Assembly: GCF_035653575.1 (NCBI RefSeq)
Contig: NZ_DASRBQ010000002.1
Location: forward strand, 20,212 to 84,211
Origin: Actinocrinis sp035653575
GTDB taxonomy: Bacteria > Actinomycetota > Actinomycetes > Streptomycetales > Catenulisporaceae
Direction of reading: 5' to 3'
DNA length: 64,000 bases
Within the stretch, counting starts at the first letter, position 1. Every line of letters starts with the position of its first letter. The notes under the pieces were generated by a model, which saw only the letters and a program-made list of their open reading frames with translations, was not told the DNA's origin and searched no databases. Positions 56,150 to 64,000 of this stretch are shown here, in pieces. Position numbers and translations under genes: made by a program.

Positions 56150-56356
56150 GACCTCATCCATCCGCGCTCGTGACCGGGCTGTTACCAAGGCTCAGTGGAC
56201 ATGCGGCGTCTGAAAGGGCGCTGGGCGCTTTCTGCAAAGAGCCTGAAATTCGGGCCCGGGACGAGGGATGATCCCCCTATGGACTCTCGCCGCCTTACAG
56301 CTCATATTCAGGAAACAGGCAGCAGACGTTCAGTTGCCCAGCGCAGGATCGGCACC

Positions 56357-57064
56357 GTGCCGATGACCGAGGAATCCGCCCCGCGCCTGCTCGTCGTGGA
56401 CGACGAGCCGAACATCCGCGAACTGCTCTCGGTGAGCCTGCGGTTCTCCGGGTTCGAGGTGGTCGCGGCGGCCAGCGGACGCGACGCGCTGGAGAGCGCG
56501 GAGCGCGACCCTCCGGACCTGGTGATCCTGGACGTGATGCTGCCCGACCTGGACGGATTCCAGGTGGCCCGGCGGCTGCGCGAGTCCCGGCAGGTGCCCA
56601 TCCTGTTCCTGACCGCGCGTGACGCGCTGCAGGACAAGGTGACGGGCCTGACCCTCGGCGGGGACGACTATGTCACCAAGCCGTTCAGCCTGGAAGAGGT
56701 GGTCGCGCGGATCCGGTCGGTACTGCGGCGTACCCGCGGCGATACGCCCTCCGCAGCCCGGTACCGGGTAGGCGATCTGGAGCTCAACGAGGACGCGCAC
56801 GAGGTGCGGCGCGCGGGCAGGCTGATCGAGCTGTCGCCGACGGAGTACAAGCTGCTGCGGTACCTCATGCTCAACAGCGGCCGGGTGCTGTCCAAGGCGC
56901 AGATCCTGGACCGGGTGTGGAACTACGACTTCGCCGGTCAGCACGGCATCGTGGAGTCGTATGTCTCCTTCCTGCGGCACAAGCTGGAGAGCCAGGGGCC
57001 ACGGATGATCTACACGGTGCGCGGGCTCGGGTACATTCTGCGCGAGCCGCATGAGGGAGACTGA
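56357..57064 (+). CDS. OmpR/PhoB-family response regulator (MprA/TcrA-like)
   Basis: A 235-residue regulator. The receiver has LLVVDDEPNIRELL, the phospho-acceptor Asp in LVILDVMLPDLDGF, and Lys in DYVTKPFSLEEVV. The winged helix has LSPTEYKLLRYLMLNSGRVLS, RVWNYDF and YTVRGLGYILR. GTG at 56357 with AGGA eight bases upstream; ATG 56363 is the alternative. It is followed after 95 bp by its kinase gene. Divergent from the sulfoquinovose operon, across which it might act. Confidence 0.92.
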   Translation: MPMTEESAPRLLVVDDEPNIRELLSVSLRFSGFEVVAAASGRDALESAERDPPDLVILDVMLPDLDGFQVARRLRESRQVPILFLTARDALQDKVTGLTLGGDDYVTKPFSLEEVVARIRSVLRRTRGDTPSAARYRVGDLELNEDAHEVRRAGRLIELSPTEYKLLRYLMLNSGRVLSKAQILDRVWNYDFAGQHGIVESYVSFLRHKLESQGPRMIYTVRGLGYILREPHEGD

Positions 57065-57159
57065 GTCTTCAGGATTCGGTCGGACAATCGCGGCCGTGGC
57101 CACCGGCTGAAGCGACGACGGCACGCAGTGACCACAGATGACGGACTTGGACGGGAGCG

Positions 57160-58854
57160 GTGCAGCGCCGAGGACTCAATCTCGCTTCCGGCGTGCGGTG
57201 GACGTGGAACCGCAGCCCGCTGTGGGCACGGCTGGTTGCCGGCGCGCTCGCGCTGGCCGCCGCGGCCCTCACGGTGACCGGCGTGATCGGCATCTCGCTG
57301 CTGCGCGACTATCTGATCAACCAAAGCGGCCAGCAGCTGCGCGCGTTCGGCAGCGCCGTGGCCGAGGCCCACCAGCACAAGTCGATGACCAGCGGGCTGA
57401 ACTGCGGCGGCCTGCCGACCGACAACGCCACCGAGCTGATCAGCGCCGAAGGACAGCCGCGCATCGTCGCCTCGTGTGCCGCCTCGGTGAACGGCCCGAC
57501 CGCGCGGGCGGTGCTCCCCGAACTCCCCTCGCTGAACGAACTGGTGGCAGCCGCGCAATCCGGTGATTCGTTCATCCTCACCAACGAACGCGAGCCGGCG
57601 CTGCGTTGGGAAGCGGTGGTCATCCCTACGCAGTACCACGTCCCACCGCCGCCGCCGAAACACAGCAACTCGCTGAGCGACGGTGCGCAGCCGGGAGGGA
57701 GCGCGGGCCTGCCTACGGCGGTCATCACCGTGCCCGGATACGTACTGGTCGCGACCAGCCTCAACTACGTTGACTCCACCGTCGCACAGCTCACGCGGCT
57801 GGAAATCGCCATCGACTCGGCGGTGGGCGCGGCGCTGGTGGTACTCGGCTACATCATCGTGCGTACCGCACTGCGCCCTCTGACCCAGATCGAGGCCGCG
57901 GCCGAGGCGATCTCCGCGGGCGATCTGTCGCGCCGGGTGCCCGGCGGTCATCCGAGAACCGAGACCGGACGGCTGTCCGCCGCGCTCAACGGGATGCTGG
58001 GCCAAATCGAGGCCGCTTTCAGCGCGCGCGAGCGCTCCGAGGCCGCGGCCCGCGACTCGGAGCGGCGCATGCGCCAGTTCGTCGCCGACGCCAGCCATGA
58101 GCTTCGCACCCCGCTCACCTCGATCCGCGGCTTCGCCGAGCTCTACCGCCAGGGCGCCGCGGACTCCCGTAGCATGCCCGACCTGATCCGCCGCATCGAG
58201 CAGGAGGCGGTGCGCATGGGCGTGCTCGTCGAGGACCTGCTGATGCTCGCCCGGCTAGACCAGCAGCGGCCGCTGGCCCGCGACCAGGTCCATCTCGGCG
58301 CGCTCGCGGCCGAGTCGATCGCTGGGGCGAAGGCGCGGGAACCGAGCCGGGCGATCGAGTTGCGGATCGAGCAGCCTTCCGGGGGTGGCGCACCCGTGGT
58401 CATCGGCGATGAGACCCGGCTGCGTCAGGCGCTGGACAACCTGCTCGACAACGCGCTGCGCCACACGCCCGCCGCCGCGCGCGTCTCGGTGCGAGTGCGC
58501 CCAAGCCCAGAGGGCGCCGCACGGCCGACCGAATACCTGCTGGAGGTCGCGGACACCGGACCAGGGCTGACCGAGCAGGCGGCAGCACACGTATTCGAGC
58601 GTTTTTACCGCGCCGACCCCGCGCGTACCCGCAGTTCGAACGGTGACCGAGGCGCCGGACTCGGCTTGGCCATCGTCGCGGCCATTGCCGAAGCGCACGG
58701 AGGGACGGCGTCGGTGCATACGGCTCCCGGCCAAGGCGCCGTCTTCCGCCTCACGTTGCCGGCTGCTCCGCCGCAGATCGAACCGGCAGAGCCCGCGGAA
58801 TCCGAGGAGCCGGAGGAGTCCGCGCTCGACCCGGCGCTGGGTTCCGCTCCTTAG
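57160..58854 (+). CDS. Sensor histidine kinase, partner of the preceding regulator
   Basis: A 564-residue membrane kinase. The first helix (LVAGALALAAAALTVTGVIGI) and second helix (SAVGAALVVLGYIIVRTAL, near residue 225) enclose an extracytoplasmic domain of about 170 residues with two cysteines and a proline run (VPPPPPKHS). A HAMP domain (RPLTQIEAAAEAISAGDLSR) follows, then H-box ADASHELRTPLTSIRGF, N box LDNLLDNALRHT, and G boxes VADTGPGL and GAGLGLAIVAAIAEAHGG. The tail is acidic. GTG start with GGGAG close upstream. Typical of the MprB/TcrB class that senses envelope conditions. Confidence 0.92.
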   Translation: MQRRGLNLASGVRWTWNRSPLWARLVAGALALAAAALTVTGVIGISLLRDYLINQSGQQLRAFGSAVAEAHQHKSMTSGLNCGGLPTDNATELISAEGQPRIVASCAASVNGPTARAVLPELPSLNELVAAAQSGDSFILTNEREPALRWEAVVIPTQYHVPPPPPKHSNSLSDGAQPGGSAGLPTAVITVPGYVLVATSLNYVDSTVAQLTRLEIAIDSAVGAALVVLGYIIVRTALRPLTQIEAAAEAISAGDLSRRVPGGHPRTETGRLSAALNGMLGQIEAAFSARERSEAAARDSERRMRQFVADASHELRTPLTSIRGFAELYRQGAADSRSMPDLIRRIEQEAVRMGVLVEDLLMLARLDQQRPLARDQVHLGALAAESIAGAKAREPSRAIELRIEQPSGGGAPVVIGDETRLRQALDNLLDNALRHTPAAARVSVRVRPSPEGAARPTEYLLEVADTGPGLTEQAAAHVFERFYRADPARTRSSNGDRGAGLGLAIVAAIAEAHGGTASVHTAPGQGAVFRLTLPAAPPQIEPAEPAESEEPEESALDPALGSAP

Positions 58855-58978
58855 GTACCGGGTCGGGCCTGTACCGCCCGCCATAGCGCGTACCGCATAA
58901 GGCAGACTGTTCCCCGCGGGTGTGACGGCCGTATCGAGCACTCGGTCACGCGTTCGCCGATCTTTAGAATGGCCGTAT

Positions 58979-59824
58979 ATGCCGAACCTGATGTGGACGT
59001 GGCAGCAGGCCACGGTCATCGCCGGGGCGCTGGCCGTCGGCTGGGGCCTGCTGCGGTGGCGGCAGGCGTTTCGGCGCACACAGCCGTTCCTCCGCGAAGC
59101 CGCGCTGATCATCGGTTTGTACGCCCTATGGCAGTTCGCCGGTTCGCTCTCGGGCAACGGGACCTACGCGGCGGTCGGGCGCGGGCAGTGGATTTGGAAC
59201 GCCGAGCGCTCAGCGCACCTGCTGAGCGAGCGCACGGTGCAGGGCTGGATCCTGCCGCACCCGCTGATCGTGCAGGCGGCGAACCTGTACTACGACACGA
59301 TGCACTTCACCGTGATGATCGTGTTCCTGTTCTGGCTCTTCATCCGGCACCGCGACGCTTATCCGCGCTGGCGCACGACCCTCGCCCTGCTGACCGCCTC
59401 CTGCCTGCTGATCCAGTTGATCCCGGTCGCACCACCGCGGATGATCCCGAACCTGGGCCTGGTGGACACCGCGATGAAGTACGGGCAGTCGGTCTATGGC
59501 ACGGTCGCCGGCTTCCGCGCCGACCAGCTCTCAGCGATGCCCTCGGTACACGTCGGATGGGCCGTGCTGGTCGCCGTGTGCGTATACCGGGTCAGCACGT
59601 CGCGCTGGCGGTACATCGGGATCGTGCACGCGGTGATGACCATCCTCGTCGTGGTGGCGACCGGCAACCACTACTGGGGCGACGGGATCGTGGCGGTAGC
59701 GCTGCTCGTCGCGGCCTTGTGCGCGCAGTGGGGCGGTCGCAAACTCCGCCAAAAGCGCGTTACCGCACGTAAAGACCTAACCAAGCAGGATGTGGGACGC
59801 GGCGGACTTGTTGACGTGAGGTAA
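58979..59824 (+). CDS. PAP2-like phospholipid phosphatase/transferase (Aur1/Ipt1-type)
   Basis: A 281-residue membrane protein with about six helices. The PAP2 catalytic signature appears as AMPSVHVGWAVLVAVC (PSxH) and ATGNHYWGDGIVAV (HxxxD), and PVAPPRMIPNLGLVD precedes them. This spacing fits the inositol-phosphorylceramide-synthase-like branch, which transfers or removes phospho-headgroups on the outer side of the membrane. In context it may recycle a lipid carrier or modify a phosphoinositide. The start at 58979 has a poor ribosome site. An in-frame GTG at 58922 would add 19 residues. Confidence 0.82.
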   Translation: MPNLMWTWQQATVIAGALAVGWGLLRWRQAFRRTQPFLREAALIIGLYALWQFAGSLSGNGTYAAVGRGQWIWNAERSAHLLSERTVQGWILPHPLIVQAANLYYDTMHFTVMIVFLFWLFIRHRDAYPRWRTTLALLTASCLLIQLIPVAPPRMIPNLGLVDTAMKYGQSVYGTVAGFRADQLSAMPSVHVGWAVLVAVCVYRVSTSRWRYIGIVHAVMTILVVVATGNHYWGDGIVAVALLVAALCAQWGGRKLRQKRVTARKDLTKQDVGRGGLVDVR

Positions 59825-59926
59825 CACCGCGTTCATTATCACGGGAGCTGCGCAGCTACTAGCGGGTAACCCACAAACGCCCGCGTCACCCACACCTCGC
59901 CTCCCTCCCCCGCTCGGAGTCTCTCC

Positions 59927-60799
59927 ATGCCCAACGCCGTGCGCGCCCGCGCCACGGTGGCCGTGGGTGGTGCGCTGCTGCTCGCAGTCGCGACCGCCAA
60001 CGCCGCCGTGGCGGCTCCCCCAGGCAAGTACGTCTCTCTCGGCGACTCGTACGTCTCCGGACCGCTCATCCCGGACCAGGTCAACCTCGGCTGCCTGCGC
60101 TCCGACCAGAACTACCCGTCGCTCACGGCCGCGGCCGAAGGCGTCTCAGGCTTCGCAGACGTCAGCTGCGGCGCCGCCACCACGGACGACATGACGCAGT
60201 CTCAGGCCGACGGCCCGATCGTCGTCAACGGACCGCAGCTCGACGCCGTCACCTCCGACGACGGCCTGGTCACGCTCGGAATCGGCGGCAACGACATCGG
60301 CTTCATCAGCATCATCGCCACCTGCGCGGGCGAGAGCCTGACCAATCCGTTCGGCTCGCCCTGCACAGCGCACTACACCGCGGGCGGCACGGACCAGCTG
60401 GCCGCCGCGATCGACGCGACCGCACCCAAGGTCGGTGCCGTCCTGCAGGCCATCCACCAGCGTGCGCCTTACGCCAAGGTGCTCGTCGTGGGCTACCCGG
60501 ACATCCTGCCGGAGTACAGCAACGGCTGCTGGCCCCTCGAGCCGATCGCGTACGGCGACGTCTCGTACCTGAGGTCGACCGAAAAGCGGCTTAACAGCAT
60601 GCTGGCCGAGGAGGCTGCTGCGAACAACGCGCAGTACGTCGACACGTACACCTCGACGATCGGTCACGACGTCTGCCAGGCGCCGGGCACGAAGTGGATC
60701 GAAGGACTCGTGCCCCTCGCACCCGCCGCCCCCTTCCACCCGAACGCGCAAGGAGAGGCCGCGATGGCCAGGGCCCTCGAGGCCGACCTCGGTTCCTGA
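59927..60799 (+). CDS. Secreted GDSL/SGNH lipase-esterase
   Basis: A 290-residue exported hydrolase with a signal peptide ending near AAVAAPPG. SGNH blocks: nucleophile Ser in VSLGDSYVSGP, Gly in SCGAATTDDM, Asn in LGIGGNDIGF, and Asp/His near PFHPNAQGEAAM. Six to seven cysteines in the mature part suggest disulfides. It belongs to the streptomycete extracellular lipase group (S. rimosus/S. coelicolor type). The spacer after its stop holds long pyrimidine-rich repeats. Confidence 0.9.
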   Translation: MPNAVRARATVAVGGALLLAVATANAAVAAPPGKYVSLGDSYVSGPLIPDQVNLGCLRSDQNYPSLTAAAEGVSGFADVSCGAATTDDMTQSQADGPIVVNGPQLDAVTSDDGLVTLGIGGNDIGFISIIATCAGESLTNPFGSPCTAHYTAGGTDQLAAAIDATAPKVGAVLQAIHQRAPYAKVLVVGYPDILPEYSNGCWPLEPIAYGDVSYLRSTEKRLNSMLAEEAAANNAQYVDTYTSTIGHDVCQAPGTKWIEGLVPLAPAAPFHPNAQGEAAMARALEADLGS

Positions 60800-60843
60800 C
60801 AGACTGACCGACCGCCTCGCCCTTCCTTCCCGCTCGCCCGCCT

Positions 60844-60995
60844 GCTCGCGCTTCCTTCCCGCTCCCCTTCCTTCCCGCTCGCCCGGTCGCCCTTCCTTCC
60901 ACCTGCCCGCTCGCCTTCCAGCCCACCCGCTCGCGCTTCCTTCCCGCTCGCCTTCCTTCCCGCCCAGTCGCCCTTCCTTCCACCTGCCCGCTCGC
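60844..60995 (+). repeat. Pyrimidine-rich imperfect direct repeat, two copies of about 70 bp
   Basis: Copy 1 (60844-60914) and copy 2 (60929-60995) share the same order of CTTCC and CCGCTCG blocks. Their last 29 bases (60886-60914 and 60967-60995) are identical. On the plus strand the region is almost free of A and poor in G. The spacer 60800-61192 (393 bases) otherwise holds only the AT-rich inverted repeat and hairpin listed next. Confidence 0.8.
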
Positions 60996-61012
60996 TCGCT
61001 CAAAATGTCTTA

Positions 61013-61082
61013 TATACGCCCATGATCGTATAACCCGCCTATCCTGTAGCGGCGAGGCAACCTCCCCGGTTGTCTCGCCGCT
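61013..61082. promoter_or_regulatory. AT-rich inverted repeat and GC hairpin upstream of recQ
   Basis: TATACG (61013-61018) and CGTATA (61027-61032) form an inverted repeat in a rare AT-rich patch. It is followed by TATCCT (61040-61045), a possible -10. A 15-bp stem (61048-61062 with 61068-61082, one G-U, loop TCCCC) comes next. This could be operator, promoter and leader hairpin of recQ, or the terminator of the lipase transcript. Confidence 0.5.
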
Positions 61083-61192
61083 CTCCGCTTCCCGAACCCC
61101 CGGACCTCGACCTTCGTGCCCTCCAAACCGAGTTATCCACAACTTCGAAAACTCCCGCACCGGCTGTCGGCGCAATCCGCTAGAAATGACTC

Positions 61193-63511
61193 ATGATCGA
61201 CCAGACCGACTCGACCAGCCCTCGGGATGCCGCGGCCAAGACCACGGACATCGCGCCCGAACGCGCCGCGTTGCGCGCCGAGGCGGAGTCGGTGCTGCGT
61301 GCCCTGGCCGGGCCTCAGGCGCGACTGCGCGAAGACCAATGGCAGGCGATCGAGGCCCTTGTCGCCGATCGGCGGCGCTGCCTGGTGGTGCAGCGTACCG
61401 GCTGGGGCAAGTCAGCGGTCTACTTCGCGGCGACCGCGCTGCTGCGGGCGCGCGGGTCCGGGCCAACCGTGATCGTCTCGCCACTGCTTGCCCTGATGCG
61501 CAATCAGATCGCCGCGGCCGAACGCGCCGGGCTTCGCGCCGCGACGATCAACTCGGCCAACCTCACCGAGTGGTCCGAGGTCGAGGAGCGCATCCGCCTC
61601 GGTGAAGTCGATCTGCTGCTGATCAGCCCGGAGCGGCTGAACAACCCGGCCTTCCGGGACAACGTGCTGGAGAAGCTGGCCGCCGAGACCGGCCTGCTGG
61701 TCGTGGACGAGGCGCACTGCGTCTCGGACTGGGGCCACGACTTCCGCCCCGACTACCGGCGGCTGCGCACACTGATCGCGCACCTGCCTCCGGGCCTGCC
61801 GGTGCTGGCCACCACGGCCACCGCCAATGCGCGCGTGACCGCGGACGTAGCCGAACAACTAGGCACCGGCCTCGACTCCACCACCGCTCCCACCACCGCC
61901 ACAAGCTCCGGCGCCGCCAAAGCGGCCCCAGTCGAATCGCAGGTCAGCTCGGCACCGCTGCTCCTGCGCGGCCCCCTCGACCGCGAATCCCTCCATCTCT
62001 CCGTGGTCCGCCCGGGCACAAATACCCCGGGCACACCCGCCGGCGGCGCAAACGCCCCGGCATCGGCGCACCGCCTCGCCTGGCTCGCCGACCACCTCGC
62101 TGAACTGCCGGGCTCCGGGATCATCTACACGCTCACGGTGGCCGCGGCCGAGGAGACCGCGCTCTTCCTCCAGGAGCACGGCCATACCGCGGCGGCGTAT
62201 ACCGGCCGCACCGATGACGCGCAGCGCCGAGAGGCCGAAGAGGACCTCCTCGGCAACCGGATCAAGGCCCTGGTGGCGACATCAGCACTCGGCATGGGCT
62301 TCGACAAGCCCGACCTCGGCTTCGTCGTCCACCTCGGCGCGCCTTCCTCGCCGATCGCCTACTACCAGCAGGTCGGGCGGGCCGGCCGCGGCGTCGAGCG
62401 CGCGGAGGCCATCCTGCTGCCGGGTCCCGAGGACCAGGCGATCTGGCGGTACTTCGACTCGCTGGCCTTTCCGCCCCGCGCGGTGGTCGAGCAGGTCCTC
62501 GCCGTGATCGGACAGTCGCCAAAGCCGCTGTCCACCATGGCCATCGAACCGCAGGTCGAACTGCGCCGGGGCAGGCTGGAACTCATGCTCAAGGTGCTGG
62601 ACGCGGACGGCGCGGTGCGGCGCGTCTCCGGCGGCTGGGCGGCGACCGGCGCGCCGTGGACCTACGACGAGGAGCGGTACGCCCGGATCGCGGCAGCGCG
62701 CGAAAAGGAACAGCGCGCCATGCTCGACTACGCCGCGACCGATGGCTGCCGGATGGAGTTCCTGCGCCGCCAACTGGACGACCCGTACGCCGAGGCCTGC
62801 GGGCGCTGCGACAACTGCACCGGATCGCGGCTGTCCGCCGAAACTTCCACCACATCAGTAGCAGCAGCCGATGCGCACAGCCACCGAGTCGGCGTCCCGA
62901 TCGAACCGCGCAGGCAATGGCCCAGCGGCATGCCGTCGGTCGGCGTCGATCTGCGCGGAAAGATCCCAGAAGAGGAGCAGCACGCGACGGGCCGAGCGGT
63001 GGCCCGGCTGACCGATCTCGGCTGGGGGTCGACGCTGCGCGACCTGTTCGACCACAGCGCGCCCGATCGCCCCATCTCCGACGCGCTCGTCAACGCCGTC
63101 GTCGACGTTCTGCGCGAATGGTCCGCGCACGAGAACGCGGCCCGCCGATGGAGCGGCGCAGGTCGACCGGCCGGCGTCGTCTCGATCAGCTCCCGAAGAC
63201 ACCCGCAGCTGATTGGTTCGCTGGCCGCACGGGTCGCCGAGATCGGCAGACTGCCGCTCCTCGGCACGGTGGACCGAGCGGGCGACGGCCCGTACAGCGG
63301 AGGCGCGAACAGCGCTTGGCGGCTGCGTTCGGTGCACGCGGCCTTCGCCATCGGCCCGGAGCTGGCCAATCGGCTCAGGGAGTGCCCCGGTCCGGTGCTG
63401 CTGGTCGACGACCTGGTCGACTCCGGTTGGACGCTCACCGTCACGGCGCGCCTGCTGCGGCAGGCAGGCGCGACCGCCGTCCTCCCGCTCGCCTTGGCGA
63501 CCGCGGGCTGA
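61193..63511 (+). CDS. RecQ-family DNA helicase fused to a phosphoribosyltransferase domain
   Basis: A 772-residue protein. The helicase core has Walker A Lys73 in QRTGWGKSAVY, DEAH at 172-175 followed by CVSDWGHDFRPDYR (the RecQ aromatic loop), LATTATAN (motif III), and LVATSALGMGFDKPD with QQVGRAGRG (motifs V and VI). A zinc site has four cysteines (about residues 518-542, CGRCDNC). After about residue 600 comes a phosphoribosyltransferase-type domain with the PRPP loop VLLVDDLVDSGWT (about 736-748). The N-terminal core has two Ala/Thr/Pro-rich insertions (about 224-250 and 275-300). RecQ-PRT fusions occur in actinobacteria. The biochemical purpose of the second domain is unknown. Confidence 0.9.
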   Translation: MIDQTDSTSPRDAAAKTTDIAPERAALRAEAESVLRALAGPQARLREDQWQAIEALVADRRRCLVVQRTGWGKSAVYFAATALLRARGSGPTVIVSPLLALMRNQIAAAERAGLRAATINSANLTEWSEVEERIRLGEVDLLLISPERLNNPAFRDNVLEKLAAETGLLVVDEAHCVSDWGHDFRPDYRRLRTLIAHLPPGLPVLATTATANARVTADVAEQLGTGLDSTTAPTTATSSGAAKAAPVESQVSSAPLLLRGPLDRESLHLSVVRPGTNTPGTPAGGANAPASAHRLAWLADHLAELPGSGIIYTLTVAAAEETALFLQEHGHTAAAYTGRTDDAQRREAEEDLLGNRIKALVATSALGMGFDKPDLGFVVHLGAPSSPIAYYQQVGRAGRGVERAEAILLPGPEDQAIWRYFDSLAFPPRAVVEQVLAVIGQSPKPLSTMAIEPQVELRRGRLELMLKVLDADGAVRRVSGGWAATGAPWTYDEERYARIAAAREKEQRAMLDYAATDGCRMEFLRRQLDDPYAEACGRCDNCTGSRLSAETSTTSVAAADAHSHRVGVPIEPRRQWPSGMPSVGVDLRGKIPEEEQHATGRAVARLTDLGWGSTLRDLFDHSAPDRPISDALVNAVVDVLREWSAHENAARRWSGAGRPAGVVSISSRRHPQLIGSLAARVAEIGRLPLLGTVDRAGDGPYSGGANSAWRLRSVHAAFAIGPELANRLRECPGPVLLVDDLVDSGWTLTVTARLLRQAGATAVLPLALATAG

Positions 63512-63635
63512 CCCGGCCCTGCTTCCACGCTGTTTCCCAACAAAACAGAGCTCTAATACAAGCGTCTTTCCCGACTCGAACAGCTGCTTCGCCGGATTCG
63601 GCCATGTCGGGTCAGCCTGTCCATTTAACAGTCCA

Positions 63636-63664
63636 TTGACACACCGGGCGCGGCTGTCTAGCTT
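63636..63664 (+). promoter_or_regulatory. Housekeeping promoter of the GH27 gene
   Basis: TTGACA (63636-63641), exactly 17 bp, TAGCTT (63659-63664): a near-ideal principal-sigma promoter about 95 bases ahead of the ATG. The remainder of the 247-base spacer after recQ shows no gene. Confidence 0.75.
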
Positions 63665-63758
63665 TCCGGCGACCAAGGAACCGGTCGGCACCGCCGTGTT
63701 CTGCCGAATTCGAACCCTGTTTCTGATTCCGCAGGGATCGGGCAGTCGAGGAGGACTG

Positions 63759-64000
63759 ATGACCCACGCACGCCTGCGTGCACTGATCACCGTGGTGGCG
63801 CTGGCCGCTGCACCGCTGGCGGGGGTGGCCGTCGAGGCGCCGCCCGCGGCGGCGCTGAGCAACGGCTTGGCGTTGACGCCGCAGATGGGGTTTAACGACT
63901 GGAACGCCTATGGCTGTAACGTCTCCGAGTCGTTGATCAAGGCCACCGCGCTGGCGATGCACACCAACGGGATGCAGGCCGCCGGCTACCAGTACGTCAA
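63759..64000 (+). CDS. GH27 alpha-galactosidase (partial, C-terminus outside window)
   Basis: The first 80 residues of a secreted glycoside hydrolase. A signal peptide (LRALITVVALAAAPLAGVAV) is followed by NGLALTPQMGFNDWNAYGCN, the conserved start of the GH27 barrel, and then AMHTNGMQAAGYQYV. GH27 enzymes release terminal alpha-galactose from plant polysaccharides. A strong GAGGAGGA ribosome site precedes the ATG at 63759. The coding region runs off the right edge, so domains beyond the barrel start cannot be judged. Confidence 0.88.
   Translation, partial: MTHARLRALITVVALAAAPLAGVAVEAPPAAALSNGLALTPQMGFNDWNAYGCNVSESLIKATALAMHTNGMQAAGYQYV

Noticed and set aside
1..64000. tRNA genes, rRNA genes, insertion sequences, integrases or prophage genes
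   Set aside because: No cloverleaf, transposase or phage structural motif was recognised on either strand while reading through the spacers and frames. A tRNAscan/ISfinder run would be decisive.

Overview
The window is chromosomal DNA from a very high-GC filamentous actinomycete. The markers are a WhiB-family protein, a complete Cvn conservon, GTG/TTG starts, ATGA/GTGA-coupled operons, many secreted hydrolases and streptomycete-type regulators. The gene set, including two families of acid-active peptidase, fits an acid-soil Catenulispora/Actinospica-like genus, but that placement is inference. I see no tRNA, rRNA, CRISPR array, insertion sequence or prophage. Nearly all of the sequence is coding.

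Layout. 1-3 kb: GlnX and a truncated GlnH (the amino-acid sensing pair that normally travels with PknG) and a HAD hydrolase. 3.2-9 kb: a divergent NRAMP-family transporter with a long structured leader, then KdpE/KdpD without kdpFABC. 9-17 kb: a G1 glutamic peptidase, a large HTH/TPR regulator with an internal Tat-like motif, a WhiD-like Wbl protein, a GH13 glucosidase, an SPFH/ribbon-helix-helix pair behind a palindrome, and a proline iminopeptidase. 17-23 kb: a ParA-like ATPase coupled to a 1021-residue LysM-BTAD membrane protein, divergent from a possible EccE-like protein. 22.9-24.3 kb: an SRPBCC-ArsR-SRPBCC operon with a readable promoter and two identical operators. 24.3-35.3 kb: RNase Z, a sedolisin, an OpuC-type osmoprotectant ABC transporter whose binding protein lies 4.7 kb away, and between them a GNAT gene and the cvnABCD conservon on the opposite strand.

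35.3-42.8 kb holds secreted proteins, including a peptide-N-glycosidase A homologue, an amidohydrolase, and a DevS/DevR-like two-component pair with a PPOX protein. 42.8-56.1 kb is a glycan/glycolipid region: a UPF0104-type membrane protein, GT4, methyltransferase, dolichol-phosphate-mannose-synthase-like GT2, YfhO-type GT-C protein, GtrA, a GT-C/GT2 fusion, an NAD-dependent epimerase and a UDP-sulfoquinovose synthase (SQD1) homologue. Together they could build and export a lipid-linked, possibly sulfonated, sugar. 56.3-64 kb: an OmpR-type two-component system, a PAP2-like membrane enzyme, a GDSL lipase, RecQ fused to a phosphoribosyltransferase domain, and the start of a GH27 alpha-galactosidase.

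A pattern running through the window is tandem repeats of about 15 bp. They appear in frame inside proteins (five-residue repeats) and in spacers directly after stop codons.
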